DNA of 64,000 nt, taken from NCBI GenBank assembly GCA_017412605.1, contig JAFPWY010000013.1, positions 1 through 64,000 on the forward strand, read 5' to 3'. Below, in pieces: positions 17,544 to 25,754 of this stretch. Position 1 is the stretch's first letter. Each line of letters begins with the position of its first letter. The position numbers and the translations under genes were made by a program. The stretch comes from Fibrobacter sp. (GTDB lineage Bacteria > Fibrobacterota > Fibrobacteria > Fibrobacterales > Fibrobacteraceae). The notes beneath the pieces were generated by a model. It had not been told where the DNA came from, made no database searches, and saw nothing but the letters and a program-made list of their open reading frames with translations.

Positions 17544-17618
17544 GGTGGATGACCGGACTCGAACCGGCAACATCCAGAATCACAATCTGGGACTCTAACC
17601 AATTGAGCTACATCCACC
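17544..17618 (-). tRNA. tRNA-His (anticodon GTG)
   Basis: Read on the minus strand, the cloverleaf is complete: acceptor GTGGATG/CATCCAC, D-arm AGCTCAATTGGTTAGAG, anticodon stem CCAGA/TCTGG around TTGTGAT (anticodon GTG), and T-arm GCCGGTTCGAGTCCGGT. It carries the extra G-1 (from 17618) opposite discriminator C73, both diagnostic for tRNA-His. The CCA end is not encoded, so it must be added by the nucleotidyltransferase encoded at 48823-50160. Confidence 0.97.
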
Positions 17619-17636
17619 ATGTAGCGAGACCAAATA

Positions 17637-17668
17637 TAAAAAAGCCATCCCAGATTTCAAGGGATGGC
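17637..17668 (-). terminator. terminator of the Cys-rich orphan gene
   Basis: On the minus strand GCCATCCC / GGGATGGC (8 bp, 9-nt loop) runs into TTTTTT, 44 nt after the stop of the gene at 17712-18077. Confidence 0.85.
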
Positions 17669-17711
17669 GTAAAAAAAGTCCGCGAAACGGGTCCGTAGGG
17701 GCAAAAAAAGC

Positions 17712-18077
17712 TTAATCGGAGCTCTTTTTCGACATGATGCGGATGAAATTTTCGCGCTTGAAGTCGTTCCTGTGCTCCATGCAGAAGCGCGGGTACACGT
17801 ACTGCTTCGGGAAAATGCGGATGGTGAACTTCTCGTCGCACCCTTCCAGGCTGCACTTGAAGGAAAGGTCCATGGATTCCGTGTAGTTGTGGCGGAAGAT
17901 GATATTCTTGGATTCGATGTTCTCGACGTCCTTCTTCTGCTTCTGGCGCTGCTTGATGTCGCGGTGCAGTTCGCAGTACTTTGCAATCGGGTGTCCCCAG
18001 AATTCGCGCCCGCAACCAGGCTCCTGGCAAATCTTGAGTTTGATGCGCTTTTTCTTTTTGTATTTGGGTAATTGCAT
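17712..18077 (-). CDS. Cys-rich orphan protein with two putative metal-binding knuckles
   Basis: A basic 121-residue protein that I do not recognise. It contains two similar half-modules: CQEPGCGREFWGHPIAKYCELHR (residues about 17-39) and CSLEGCDEKFTIRIFPKQYVYPRFCMEHR (about 83-111). Both have the form CxxxGCxxxF...(Y/R)(Y/F)CxxH, suggesting a zinc site in each. A Lys/Gln-rich helix joins them. The start ATG 18077 has CGGAG 5 nt upstream; longer frames have no such signal. It stands alone with its own terminator. Nucleic-acid binding is possible but only an inference from charge and Cys/His pattern. Confidence 0.75.
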   Translation of the reverse strand: MQLPKYKKKKRIKLKICQEPGCGREFWGHPIAKYCELHRDIKQRQKQKKDVENIESKNIIFRHNYTESMDLSFKCSLEGCDEKFTIRIFPKQYVYPRFCMEHRNDFKRENFIRIMSKKSSD

Positions 18078-18179
18078 AGAATCTCCGATTTTCAACATAA
18101 AATTTAGTAAAAAATGAGGGAGGGGGCAAAAGCTCGCGCTTTTTTTGCGAGGAAAGATGCGGGAGTTTTTTGAAGTGGG

Positions 18180-19232
18180 GTGGACAAAAAGGCCGGGAAA
18201 AACGTCTATAGGGGTATGAGGATAATTGCAGATTGTCATTTAGACCAGTTCTGGCGTGGGCTGTTGTGCTGCCGACGCTGGCGGAGATTGTTGTGCTGGG
18301 GATGCTGCCTGAGTTGGGCTTTCCTGCTGCGCCTGTTATGCGCGGCTGCCTTTCTTGCGCTGTGCGCCGTTTTCTCCGCTTGCATGTATGTCGAAGAGGA
18401 TGCCGATGAAGGCGGCCTGCGCGTGACGTTCCTCGATGTGGGGCAGGGCCTGGCCGTGCTGCTGGAGGAGGATGATCGCTATGCGCTGTTCGACACGGGG
18501 CCGGACTCGGCCGGTCTCGTGGACACGCTTGCGGCGCGTGGCGTCCGTGAGCTGGAGTGGGTCCTGGTAAGCCATGCGCACCGGGACCACGGTGGCGGCT
18601 TTATGGAGTTTGCCCGCGCGGTTGAGTCGGGGGCGCTCCGGGTGGGGCGGCTGTACGTTGGGCCCGATACCTATGCGGGGATTGTCCGTGATAGCGTGCT
18701 CCGGTTGGCATCGCGGCTCAAGGTGCCTGTGGATACTGTTGCTCGCGGGAGTGTGTTTGGGATGCGCGGGTCGGGCGGTGTGGCTGCAGGCGCGGGTTCC
18801 GGGGCCGCCTCGCCCGGTGCGCGGCTGGATATACTCTGGCCGCCCAAGGGCGAGCCGCTCGCCGAAAATGCGGCGAGCGTGGTTGCGCTCCTGGAGTATG
18901 GCGGTTACGGTGTGCTGCTGACGGCAGATCTGGATTCTGCCGGCGAGCGGCGGTTGCTGGAGTATTCGCCCTCGCTCCGTGCAGACGTCTTGCAGGTGGC
19001 GCATCACGGGTCGGCGGGGAGCAACACCATCGGCTTCCTGTCGCAGGTGGCCCCGCAGTATGCCGTGGTGAGCGTCGGCGAGAAAAACGCCTACGGGCAC
19101 CCGGCCGCACCGGTGATGCGCAAGCTCTTTTATGTCGTGGGGGATTCCTCGGCGGTGTTCCGCACCGACCGGGACGGAAGCGTCACGTTCGATTTGCTGG
19201 AAGGCGCGGGCGTCGTATCGCCTGCGCCGTGA
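18180..19232 (+). CDS. ComEC-like metallo-beta-lactamase-fold hydrolase, exported
   Basis: Resembles the C-terminal hydrolase domain of ComEC/Rec2, here as a free-standing protein. The motifs are present in order: LRVTFLDVGQGLAVLLE, FDTGP, SHAHRDHGGG (the HxHxDH metal motif), LLTADLD, and VLQVAHHGSAGSN. The N-terminus is long, Cys/Arg/Leu-rich and contains one hydrophobic segment ending CAVFSAC, a possible lipobox. No ComEC channel domain is present. The start is uncertain: GTG 18180 is given, ATG 18216 is equally possible. GC content is visibly higher than in neighbouring genes. The likely activity is hydrolysis of a phosphoester or similar bond outside the cytoplasm; the substrate is unknown. 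Confidence 0.75.
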   Translation: MDKKAGKNVYRGMRIIADCHLDQFWRGLLCCRRWRRLLCWGCCLSWAFLLRLLCAAAFLALCAVFSACMYVEEDADEGGLRVTFLDVGQGLAVLLEEDDRYALFDTGPDSAGLVDTLAARGVRELEWVLVSHAHRDHGGGFMEFARAVESGALRVGRLYVGPDTYAGIVRDSVLRLASRLKVPVDTVARGSVFGMRGSGGVAAGAGSGAASPGARLDILWPPKGEPLAENAASVVALLEYGGYGVLLTADLDSAGERRLLEYSPSLRADVLQVAHHGSAGSNTIGFLSQVAPQYAVVSVGEKNAYGHPAAPVMRKLFYVVGDSSAVFRTDRDGSVTFDLLEGAGVVSPAP

Positions 19233-19241
19233 GTGCAATGC

Positions 19242-19991
19242 CTAGCCGTCGGTGAGACCGATGCGCGCTTGGAAATGACACTGGGTCATGTCGTCGGCGT
19301 TCATGCCAAACACATAGGCGTGGTGGTTCGTGTTCTTGAACCGAACGATGTTCACCTTCGCATCTAGCGGGACCTGCGCAATGTAGTTCATTTGTATGGA
19401 ACGTACCCTGCGGTTCTTGATTTCGTCCTTGTCGAGCGCGTCCATCACCCAGTCTACGTAGCGGCAGTGGTTCACGTGATTGTTCATGTCGAGGTCGCTG
19501 TAGTGCGCCTGTTCCTGGTGGACGATTTTCGGATCTATCTCCGGATTCAGAATGTCCATCATCTCGGGGAGCGCGTCTTTCCCGGGGTGCAGCGGAATCG
19601 GGAACGGGCTGTTTGCCGGGTTTTCGGACTTGCCGGTCTTGAGGTTTACCAGCAGCCACGAAGACGTCGCCTGTGCGATGGAGTTGCCCTGCGAATCCAT
19701 AATGGAGTAATCCTTGAGGCATACTTTGTCTTTATAGAATTCCTTGGCCCAGGTGGAAATGGTGAGCTTCTCGCCCCAGACGGGCGTGTGCAAAATGCGA
19801 ATTTTCATGCGCGTGATGACCGTGGTGTATCCGGCCCTCATCATCTTCCAGAGGCCGAACCCGTTCCGTTCTGCATCGGCAATGGCGGTCTCTTCCATGA
19901 AGAGGAAAAGGTTCGATAGCTTGAGGCGGCTGTGGTGGTCGCAGTCCGAGAAGCGGACCTCGAAACTTTTGGTCGTAATTCCTTGTTCCAT
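19242..19991 (-). CDS. acyl-ACP thioesterase
   Basis: A 249-residue double hot-dog protein of the acyl-ACP thioesterase family (FatA/FatB-like, PF01643). It should release fatty acids from acyl carrier protein in the cytoplasm. Visible family features are the first hot dog (FEVRFSDCDHHSRLKLSNLFLFMEETAIADAERNG), the strand WLLVNLKTGK, and the second hot dog with the hallmark YSDLDMNNHVNHCRYVDWVMD. The length matches bacterial members. It is convergent with the ComEC-like gene (9 nt apart) and divergent from aroA (50 nt apart). The start ATG 19991 has AAAGGATTATGGG upstream. Confidence 0.85.
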   Translation of the reverse strand: MEQGITTKSFEVRFSDCDHHSRLKLSNLFLFMEETAIADAERNGFGLWKMMRAGYTTVITRMKIRILHTPVWGEKLTISTWAKEFYKDKVCLKDYSIMDSQGNSIAQATSSWLLVNLKTGKSENPANSPFPIPLHPGKDALPEMMDILNPEIDPKIVHQEQAHYSDLDMNNHVNHCRYVDWVMDALDKDEIKNRRVRSIQMNYIAQVPLDAKVNIVRFKNTNHHAYVFGMNADDMTQCHFQARIGLTDG

Positions 19992-20027
19992 TTTATCCCA
20001 TAATCCTTTAACGTTACAATAATAATG

Positions 20028-20034
20028 TATAATT
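20028..20034 (+). promoter_or_regulatory. -10 element of aroA, leaderless position
   Basis: TATAATT ends 7 nt before the aroA ATG, which puts the expected transcription start at or next to the start codon. No Shine-Dalgarno is present. Confidence 0.6.
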
Positions 20035-20041
20035 TTAAATC

Positions 20042-21349
20042 ATGGATGCATTCCAATTTCGCCCCAATTTTATCTGGTTACCCGCTTACCATTCCTATAA
20101 CGGTGAAGTCCGTTTGCCGGGGTCCAAAAGTATCACGAACAGGGTCCTCCTGGTCTCGGCCTTGGCCGAGGGTAATGCCCGCCTGCACAACTTGCTCAGG
20201 AGCGACGATACTCGCTATATGGGCGAGGCGTTGGACAAGCTGGGCGTAAAGATACGTTTTTCCGAAAACTTTACTGAGGCAGATGTCCAGGGAAGCGGAG
20301 CTCCCATTGCCATTCCGCCGCAGGTGCAGGACCTGTTTCTCGGCAATGCCGGGACAGCCATGCGTTCGCTGTGTGCTGCTCTGACTCTGGGTAGCGGTAC
20401 TGTACTGCTGCACGGCGAGGAACGCATGAAGGAACGCCCCATCCGTGACCTGGTGGAGGCGCTCGGTACTATCGGTGCAGACATTTCCTATGTGGAAAGT
20501 GCGGGCTACCCGCCGGTGAAAATCAATGCCCACGGGCTGAAAGGCGGTTCTGTCAGCGTGCGCGGCAATATTTCCAGCCAGTACCTTACGGCGCTCCTCA
20601 TTTGCGCCCCGTACTGCGAAACTCCGCTGCATATCCATGTGGAAGGCGAACTTATTTCGGCCCCGTACATTCTGCTCACGCTCAAGGTGATGCGCGATTT
20701 CGGCATCGAGGTGAAGCATGACGGCCTGACGGATTTCTACGTACCCAAGGGCCATTACCGTTCCCCCGGGGACTACGATGTAGAAGGCGATGCGAGCTCC
20801 GCATCTTACCCGCTGGCAGCTGCGGCGATTGCGAAGGGCAAGGTCCGCGTACTCGGTGTCGGTAGCGAAAGTTGCCAGGGCGATGTCGCCTTTACCGAGG
20901 TGCTGCGCAAGATGGGCGCGAAGATTACGATAGGGCCGGACTGGATCGAATGCGACGGTACGGGCTGCACTCTGCATGGTGTCGACCTGAACTTGAACGA
21001 CATTCCGGATGCTGCGATGACCGTGGCCGTGCTTGCCCTATTTGCCGACGGGCCATCCACGATTAGCGGGATTGCCAGCTGGCGCGTGAAGGAGACGGAC
21101 CGCATTGCCGCCGTGTCCGCCGAGCTCCGCAAGGTGGGTGCCGACGTGCGCGAGACGAATGACTCGATAACGATTACGCCTCCGCAGCAGTTGCAGCCGG
21201 CGACCATCGAGACTTATAACGACCATCGCATGGCGATGTGCTTCAGCCTTGTCTCGCTGGGTGGGGTTCCCATGAAAATATTGGATCCCGCGTGCGTGAA
21301 CAAGACATATCCCAGTTATTTTGAAGATTTCGAGAGACTGGCGAAGTGA
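20042..21349 (+). CDS. aroA: 3-phosphoshikimate 1-carboxyvinyltransferase (EPSP synthase)
   Basis: Joins shikimate-3-phosphate and phosphoenolpyruvate in the sixth step of the shikimate pathway. The 435-residue protein has the family's main signatures: VRLPGSKSITNRVLLVSALAEG near the N-terminus, FLGNAGTAMRSLCAAL (phosphoenolpyruvate-binding loop), RPIRDLVEALGTIGADI, SSQYLTALL, DIPDAAMTVAVLALFA, and WRVKETDRIAAVSAELRKVGADV. The length is typical. Its TGA overlaps the downstream PBP4-DUF1460 start, so the two form an operon. A -10 box 7 nt upstream suggests a leaderless mRNA. Confidence 0.97.
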   Translation: MDAFQFRPNFIWLPAYHSYNGEVRLPGSKSITNRVLLVSALAEGNARLHNLLRSDDTRYMGEALDKLGVKIRFSENFTEADVQGSGAPIAIPPQVQDLFLGNAGTAMRSLCAALTLGSGTVLLHGEERMKERPIRDLVEALGTIGADISYVESAGYPPVKINAHGLKGGSVSVRGNISSQYLTALLICAPYCETPLHIHVEGELISAPYILLTLKVMRDFGIEVKHDGLTDFYVPKGHYRSPGDYDVEGDASSASYPLAAAAIAKGKVRVLGVGSESCQGDVAFTEVLRKMGAKITIGPDWIECDGTGCTLHGVDLNLNDIPDAAMTVAVLALFADGPSTISGIASWRVKETDRIAAVSAELRKVGADVRETNDSITITPPQQLQPATIETYNDHRMAMCFSLVSLGGVPMKILDPACVNKTYPSYFEDFERLAK

Positions 21350-23526
21350 TGATTTTCCGGAAAGCCCGCACGATTCTTGGCGCTTGCGTCGCCGTCCTTG
21401 CCCTTTCGGTGGACTCTTTTTCGGCGATAGACGTTTCCGAATTCCAGGCATATGTGGACTCCATGGTTCCGGGAGCCAGGTACGGGCTTTCGGTGCGTTC
21501 GGTCCGCAGCGGTGCCGAACTCGCGAATATCCGTGGCACCGAGAAGTTTACCCCGGCGAGCACGCTCAAGACGCTCACCACTGCGGCTGCAGTTCACTTT
21601 TTGCCGCTGGACTACGCTCCCAAGACGGTCATGAAGCTCAATGGCAGCGTGAACAAGAAGGTCTTTTCCGGTGTGCTGGGCGTCCGCGGAGAGGGCGACC
21701 CGAACATTTCCGGGCGTTACTTTGCGGACCCGTTCCACATGCTGTACGCCATGGTGGATTCCCTGCGTGCCATGGGTATCGACACCATCAGGGGCCGCAT
21801 CGAACTCGATACATCCTATTATACGGGCCCATGGAAGGCGGAACACTGGCGCAAGAATTTTTACGACGCCTGGTACGGTGCCGAGATTGCCCCGCTCGGG
21901 TTTAACGACAACTGTGTCGTGGTGCGCCTGAAGCCTGGAGCAAAGCCGGGTGAACCCGGAATCGTCTCTGTCATTCCCGATGTGGGCTATGTCGTCATCA
22001 ACAACAAGCTTACGACATCGAACGGCAAGCGCCGCAAGTGGACCTACGCGATGGACCCGGTCAAGCCCGAGATAACCATCGGTGGCGAAATTGGTGTGGG
22101 TGTGGATTCCGCCCAGATGGTGCTTCCGGTAAGGAACCCGATCGGCTTTTTCAGGGCGGCGTTCATGCAGGCGCTGGCCGACGAAGGCATGGTGTTCAGG
22201 GAAGACCACGCCATCCCGCAGGGCATAGAAATCAAGAGCTTTACCTATGCGTCTGCACCGCTCCTGAGCCTTCTTGACGAAATCAACCAGCGCAGTCAGA
22301 ACTTGCACGCCGAGACGCTCTTCCGCAACATGGGCGCGCAGGTGGCCGGCGAAGGCAGCGTCGCGGGCGGCTGGGCCGCCGAACGCCGCTTCCTTATTGA
22401 GAAGGGCATCAGCCCCGACGATTTCGAGGTATGGGACGGATGCGGACTTTCCCCGAAGAACAAGCTCAAGCCCTCGACAGAGACAAAACTCCTGCGTACT
22501 ATGGCGCGCCACCAGAAGGGCCGCTACTACATCAACAGCTTTGCCAGTCCCCGTGTGGGCACTGGCGGCAAGCGCATGCTCGAACTGGAATATCCCTGGC
22601 TCACGCGCTTCAAGACGGGCTTTATCGGCGAGGCACATGCACTGGTGGGCTATGTGTTCCCGATGGACGGCGACACGCTCGCAGTTGCCATGTATTTGAA
22701 CGAAACGGGCGGTAACAGCGATGCCGCCTGCAAGGCTGTGCTCGACTCCCTCTGGACCCGCATCGTCCTTGCGACAAGCGACAATTACGCCTCCTTGATG
22801 GAAATGAAGCAGATGTGGCTGGACGCGCAGAACGTGCGCGGACTTTTCCAGAGACTAGACCACTTCTCGCGCCTGCTTATCGGCAGGCCCTATCGCCTTG
22901 GGCCCATGGGTGAAAGCTACATCGATTCCTACGATAGCAAGCCGTTGGTCTACATCGATTCGGTGGACTGCATGACCTACGTGGAAAATGCGCTCGCGCT
23001 TGCGATTGCTCCGAATGAGGATTCCCTGTTCTCGGTGCTGCAGCGCATCCGCTACAAGGACGGCAAGATTGGCTACACGAGCCGCAAGCACTACATGCTG
23101 ATGGACTGGGTAGGCGAGGGCAAGTTTGCCAAGGTGCTCCCGATGAGCGGCGATACATCCGTTGTCCGCACGATGCCCAAGAACGAGTTCTTCAAGTCCA
23201 AAGGGCTCAAGTATCTGGTGAACGGCCAGCCTGCCGCCGACCCGATAATGGACCTGCGTTACCTGCCGTACCAGAAGGCAATCGAATGGTCGAAAAAGCC
23301 CTACAAGGGACCGATGATGGTCGTAGGTATCGGATTTGTCGCCAAGTCCGACAAGTTGGATGTGACCCATACGGGTTTCGTGGTGCTGCGTCCCGGTGAC
23401 AAGCCCAGATTGCGCCATGCGTCTTCCGTGCGCAAGAAGGTCGTGGAACAGCCGCTCCTGGAATACCTTGTCTCTCGCAAGGGAAAACTCCCCGGAATCA
23501 CGTTCTTCGAGTTCGTTCAGCCCTAG
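21349..23526 (+). CDS. PBP4-type D-Ala-D-Ala carboxypeptidase fused to a DUF1460 amidase-like domain
   Basis: A 725-residue exported cell-wall enzyme with two parts. After a signal peptide (about 1-26) comes an S13 peptidase (PBP4/DacB) with S71-T-L-K74 as the nucleophile motif, S316-Q-N as the SxN motif and K422-T-G; it should cleave D-Ala-D-Ala or cross-bridges in peptidoglycan. Residues about 500-725 match DUF1460, an NlpC/P60-like fold: IGRPYRLGPMGE, DSVDCMTYVENALALA (Cys541), YTSRKHYMLMDWV and THTGFVV. The fusion joins two muropeptide-processing activities in one chain. Start ATG 21349 overlaps the aroA stop; GTG 21346 is an alternative. Confidence 0.9.
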   Translation: MIFRKARTILGACVAVLALSVDSFSAIDVSEFQAYVDSMVPGARYGLSVRSVRSGAELANIRGTEKFTPASTLKTLTTAAAVHFLPLDYAPKTVMKLNGSVNKKVFSGVLGVRGEGDPNISGRYFADPFHMLYAMVDSLRAMGIDTIRGRIELDTSYYTGPWKAEHWRKNFYDAWYGAEIAPLGFNDNCVVVRLKPGAKPGEPGIVSVIPDVGYVVINNKLTTSNGKRRKWTYAMDPVKPEITIGGEIGVGVDSAQMVLPVRNPIGFFRAAFMQALADEGMVFREDHAIPQGIEIKSFTYASAPLLSLLDEINQRSQNLHAETLFRNMGAQVAGEGSVAGGWAAERRFLIEKGISPDDFEVWDGCGLSPKNKLKPSTETKLLRTMARHQKGRYYINSFASPRVGTGGKRMLELEYPWLTRFKTGFIGEAHALVGYVFPMDGDTLAVAMYLNETGGNSDAACKAVLDSLWTRIVLATSDNYASLMEMKQMWLDAQNVRGLFQRLDHFSRLLIGRPYRLGPMGESYIDSYDSKPLVYIDSVDCMTYVENALALAIAPNEDSLFSVLQRIRYKDGKIGYTSRKHYMLMDWVGEGKFAKVLPMSGDTSVVRTMPKNEFFKSKGLKYLVNGQPAADPIMDLRYLPYQKAIEWSKKPYKGPMMVVGIGFVAKSDKLDVTHTGFVVLRPGDKPRLRHASSVRKKVVEQPLLEYLVSRKGKLPGITFFEFVQP

Positions 23527-23535
23527 TGCAGATTG

Positions 23536-23557
23536 CCGTTTTTGACTCAAAAAACGG
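23536..23557 (+). terminator. weak hairpin after the PBP4 fusion gene
   Basis: CCGTTTTT / AAAAACGG form an 8-bp stem 9 nt after the stop codon, followed by TATAAAAA rather than a T-run. It may be a weak terminator. Confidence 0.35.
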
Positions 23558-23688
23558 TATAAAAATATGTAAGAAAAAAAACGAAAATAGGGGAGCAAAA
23601 GAACATTTAAATCTATTGACTTTTGCGAATCAGAAAATCTATGTTTAGGCTGTTGTTTGAGGTTGGCTCTTTTTTTTGGGGGAAAAAC

Positions 23689-23853
23689 ATGGATATCGAG
23701 TTCGTTAAATTACTCTGCATTGCCGTTTTGGCGGCTCTTGCTTTTGCCTATATGTGCTGGAAGACTCGTTTCTATAAGGAAACGCCGGCTTCCGGGTGCA
23801 AGAAGGAAAAAAGCGTAGAAGCCTTCGAAGACTGGTTGCAGAAGAATCAATAA
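23689..23853 (+). CDS. small single-pass membrane protein
   Basis: A 54-residue protein with one transmembrane helix (FVKLLCIAVLAALAFAYMCW, residues about 5-24), then a basic/cytoplasmic tail with a Cys and the end VEAFEDWLQKNQ. ATG 23689 is preceded by GGGGG 6 nt away, which is why I use it rather than the in-frame start at 23623. It stands alone between the PBP4 fusion gene and a terminator. No family is recognised. Confidence 0.65.
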   Translation: MDIEFVKLLCIAVLAALAFAYMCWKTRFYKETPASGCKKEKSVEAFEDWLQKNQ

Positions 23854-23875
23854 AGAAATGTGAAATATGCAAGAA

Positions 23876-23928
23876 GAGCCGCTGGAAAGCGGCTCGATTG
23901 CTTAAAGGCGGCCTTTGGGCCGTTTTTT
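23876..23928 (+). terminator. double-hairpin terminator
   Basis: GAGCCGCT/AGCGGCTC with a GGAA loop (23876-23895) is followed by CGGCC/GGCCG with a TTTG loop and TTTTTT (23909-23928). It separates the small membrane gene from the convergent dcuB gene. Confidence 0.8.
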
Positions 23929-23930
23929 AG

Positions 23931-25301
23931 TTAGTAGAACAGTTTCACGAGCACGGTCCCGACGATGGTCGAGACGATGACGCTCACCATGCCCGGTCGC
24001 ATGAAGCTGTGGTTCAGCAGGTACTTGCCGATGACGGTGGTGCCCGAACGGTCGAAGTTCACGGTCGCAATGTCGGAGGGATAGTTCGGAATGAAGAAGT
24101 ACCCGTACACGCTCGGGAGTACGCCCAGGAGCACGGGGCCCTCGATGCCGAGGCTGTAGGCGAGCGGGAGCATGGCGACCACGACCGCACCCTGCGAGTT
24201 GATGAGCACGCTCACCGCGAAGAACGCGAACGCGATGGCCCACGGGTAGTGCTGCACGATGTCCTTGAGGCCGCCCTGCATCACGTCCATGTAGTTTGCG
24301 AAGTAGGTGTCGGCAAGCCAGGCAATTCCGTAAATCGCGACGACGGCCACCATGCCGCTCTGCCACACGGCGCCTGCCACGGCCTTCTTGGGACTCGCCT
24401 TGCAGAAGATGATCATGAATGCGGCTGCCGAAATCATGACAATCTGGATGATGATGTTCATGGCGAGCGGCTTTACCTGCGCGACTCCGTCGACAATCTT
24501 TCCCGTCGGGAACTTGGGGCGGATGTCATGGCCCGCAATCTGGAAAATGGAGAAGAGCACGATGACGGCGAGGGCGCCGAGGAAGATGAATACGGCCCGC
24601 TTCGCCTCCTTGGAAACTTCCTTGTCGAGCACGGAGGCGGTGTTGCCGAACATGTATTCCTTCATCTGCGGGTCCTTGAGTCGCGCCTGGAAGGCGGGAT
24701 CCTTGTCAAGGTCAAGGCCACGCTTGTACGAGACGGCTGCCGCGGCCATGAGTCCGCAGAGGCAGGCCGGGATGGTAATCGCGATGACCTGCAGGTTGTT
24801 CACCTCGAATCCGTTTGCGTTCGAGATGATGACGAACGAGGCGACGGCGGCGGCGATGGGCGAGCAGGTGATGCCGACCTGGGAGGCGACGGAGGCAACG
24901 CCGCAGGGACGCTCCGGACGGATGCCCTTCTTAAGGGAAATGTCGCAAATGATCGGCATCAGGGTGTACACGACGTGGCCGGTGCCCACGAGCACCGTGA
25001 GGAAGAACGTGCAGAGCGGAGCGAGAATCGTAATGTGGTTCGGGTGCTTGCGCAGGAGCCGCTCCGCAATCTGGATGAGCCAATCCATACCGCCCGATGC
25101 CTGCATGATGCCTGCGCAGGTCACGGCCGCGATGATGATGTAGATAACGTCGGTAGGCGGGTTCCCCGGTTTGAGCCCGAATCCGAGCACCAGGAGGGCA
25201 AGGCCAATTCCCGAAATCGCACCGAGCGCGAGGCTTCCGTATCGCGAGCCCACGTAGAGGGCGAGGAGTACGATCAAAAGCTGGATAATCATGAGTGTCA
25301 T
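23931..25301 (-). CDS. dcuB: anaerobic C4-dicarboxylate transporter, DcuB type
   Basis: A 456-residue polytopic inner-membrane carrier of the Dcu family, which exchanges or exports fumarate, malate and succinate under anaerobiosis. It follows E. coli DcuB more closely than DcuA at several sites: PGNPPTDV, LLRKHPNHITILAP, VGTGHVVYTLMPII, IRPERP, GMVAVVAIYGIAWLADT, and FDRSGTTVIGKYLLNHSF. The start ATG 25301 is set by GGGAGG 5 nt upstream, since the frame otherwise runs open upstream without membrane sequence. For a succinate-producing fermenter it is a natural candidate for succinate efflux; that is inference. Confidence 0.92.
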   Translation of the reverse strand: MTLMIIQLLIVLLALYVGSRYGSLALGAISGIGLALLVLGFGLKPGNPPTDVIYIIIAAVTCAGIMQASGGMDWLIQIAERLLRKHPNHITILAPLCTFFLTVLVGTGHVVYTLMPIICDISLKKGIRPERPCGVASVASQVGITCSPIAAAVASFVIISNANGFEVNNLQVIAITIPACLCGLMAAAAVSYKRGLDLDKDPAFQARLKDPQMKEYMFGNTASVLDKEVSKEAKRAVFIFLGALAVIVLFSIFQIAGHDIRPKFPTGKIVDGVAQVKPLAMNIIIQIVMISAAAFMIIFCKASPKKAVAGAVWQSGMVAVVAIYGIAWLADTYFANYMDVMQGGLKDIVQHYPWAIAFAFFAVSVLINSQGAVVVAMLPLAYSLGIEGPVLLGVLPSVYGYFFIPNYPSDIATVNFDRSGTTVIGKYLLNHSFMRPGMVSVIVSTIVGTVLVKLFY

Positions 25302-25330
25302 GGAGGCCTCCCTTTTAAGCTTGTCCGTAT

Positions 25331-25337
25331 AAAGATA
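25331..25337 (-). promoter_or_regulatory. -7/-10 element of dcuB
   Basis: On the minus strand TATCTTT(A) lies 29 nt before the dcuB start. It fits TAnnTTT, leaving room for the ribosome-binding site GGGAGG. Confidence 0.5.
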
Positions 25338-25375
25338 AACAAAGATTTTTTTTGGCGCAATAGGTCCAGTGGACT

Positions 25376-25708
25376 TTAGTGGATATCCATCTTCGAAAAT
25401 AGGTTCAGCACGGCAACGCCGGAGACAATCAGGATGAGCCCTACGATGGCACTCAAATCGGGCATCTGCTTGAAAAAGAAGATGCCGCTTATTGTGATGA
25501 GGGCGATGCCGAGAGCTGACCAGGTGGCATAAGCGATGCCGATGGGGATGGTGCGCAGGCAAAGGCTCAGCAGGTAGAGCGAAGCTACGTAGCAGACGAG
25601 CGAGGCGATGGAAGGGATGAGCTTGGTGAACTGTTCCGACATCTTGAGGAGTGTGGTACCGGCAGCTTCTGCGACAATGGCGAGGATGAGAAATACGTAG
25701 TTGAGCAT
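25376..25708 (-). CDS. small multidrug resistance (SMR/EmrE-type) efflux protein
   Basis: A 110-residue, four-helix inner-membrane protein that aligns along its length with EmrE: AEAAGTTLLKMSEQFTKLIPSI (contains the proton/substrate-binding Glu near residue 13), YVASLYLLSLCLRTIPIGIAYATWSALGIALIT, and GLILIVSGVAVLNL. These proteins work as dimers exchanging protons for lipophilic cations or guanidinium. The ATG at 25708 gives the family's normal length; a TTG at 25735 would add nine residues. TATATTC lies 5 nt upstream, suggesting a leaderless mRNA. Confidence 0.92.
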   Translation of the reverse strand: MLNYVFLILAIVAEAAGTTLLKMSEQFTKLIPSIASLVCYVASLYLLSLCLRTIPIGIAYATWSALGIALITISGIFFFKQMPDLSAIVGLILIVSGVAVLNLFSKMDIH

Positions 25709-25713
25709 AGGGA

Positions 25714-25720
25714 GAATATA
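25714..25720 (-). promoter_or_regulatory. -10 element of the SMR gene, leaderless position
   Basis: TATATTC on the minus strand ends 5 nt before the ATG at 25708, with no Shine-Dalgarno between. Confidence 0.5.
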
Positions 25721-25754
25721 CAAATTAATTCTCAAAAAATGTATTATATAAGCT

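Noticed and set aside
13592-17620. A 1342-codon open frame on the minus strand opposite the GLUG/InlB gene
   Set aside because: It is a codon-bias shadow of the plus-strand gene, overlaps the tRNA-His, has no ribosome site and shows no domain. The plus strand has signal peptide, repeats and sorting domain.
24009-25379. A 456-codon plus-strand open frame opposite dcuB
   Set aside because: The product is His/Asp/Glu-rich low-complexity sequence without domain, while the minus strand encodes a clear Dcu transporter.
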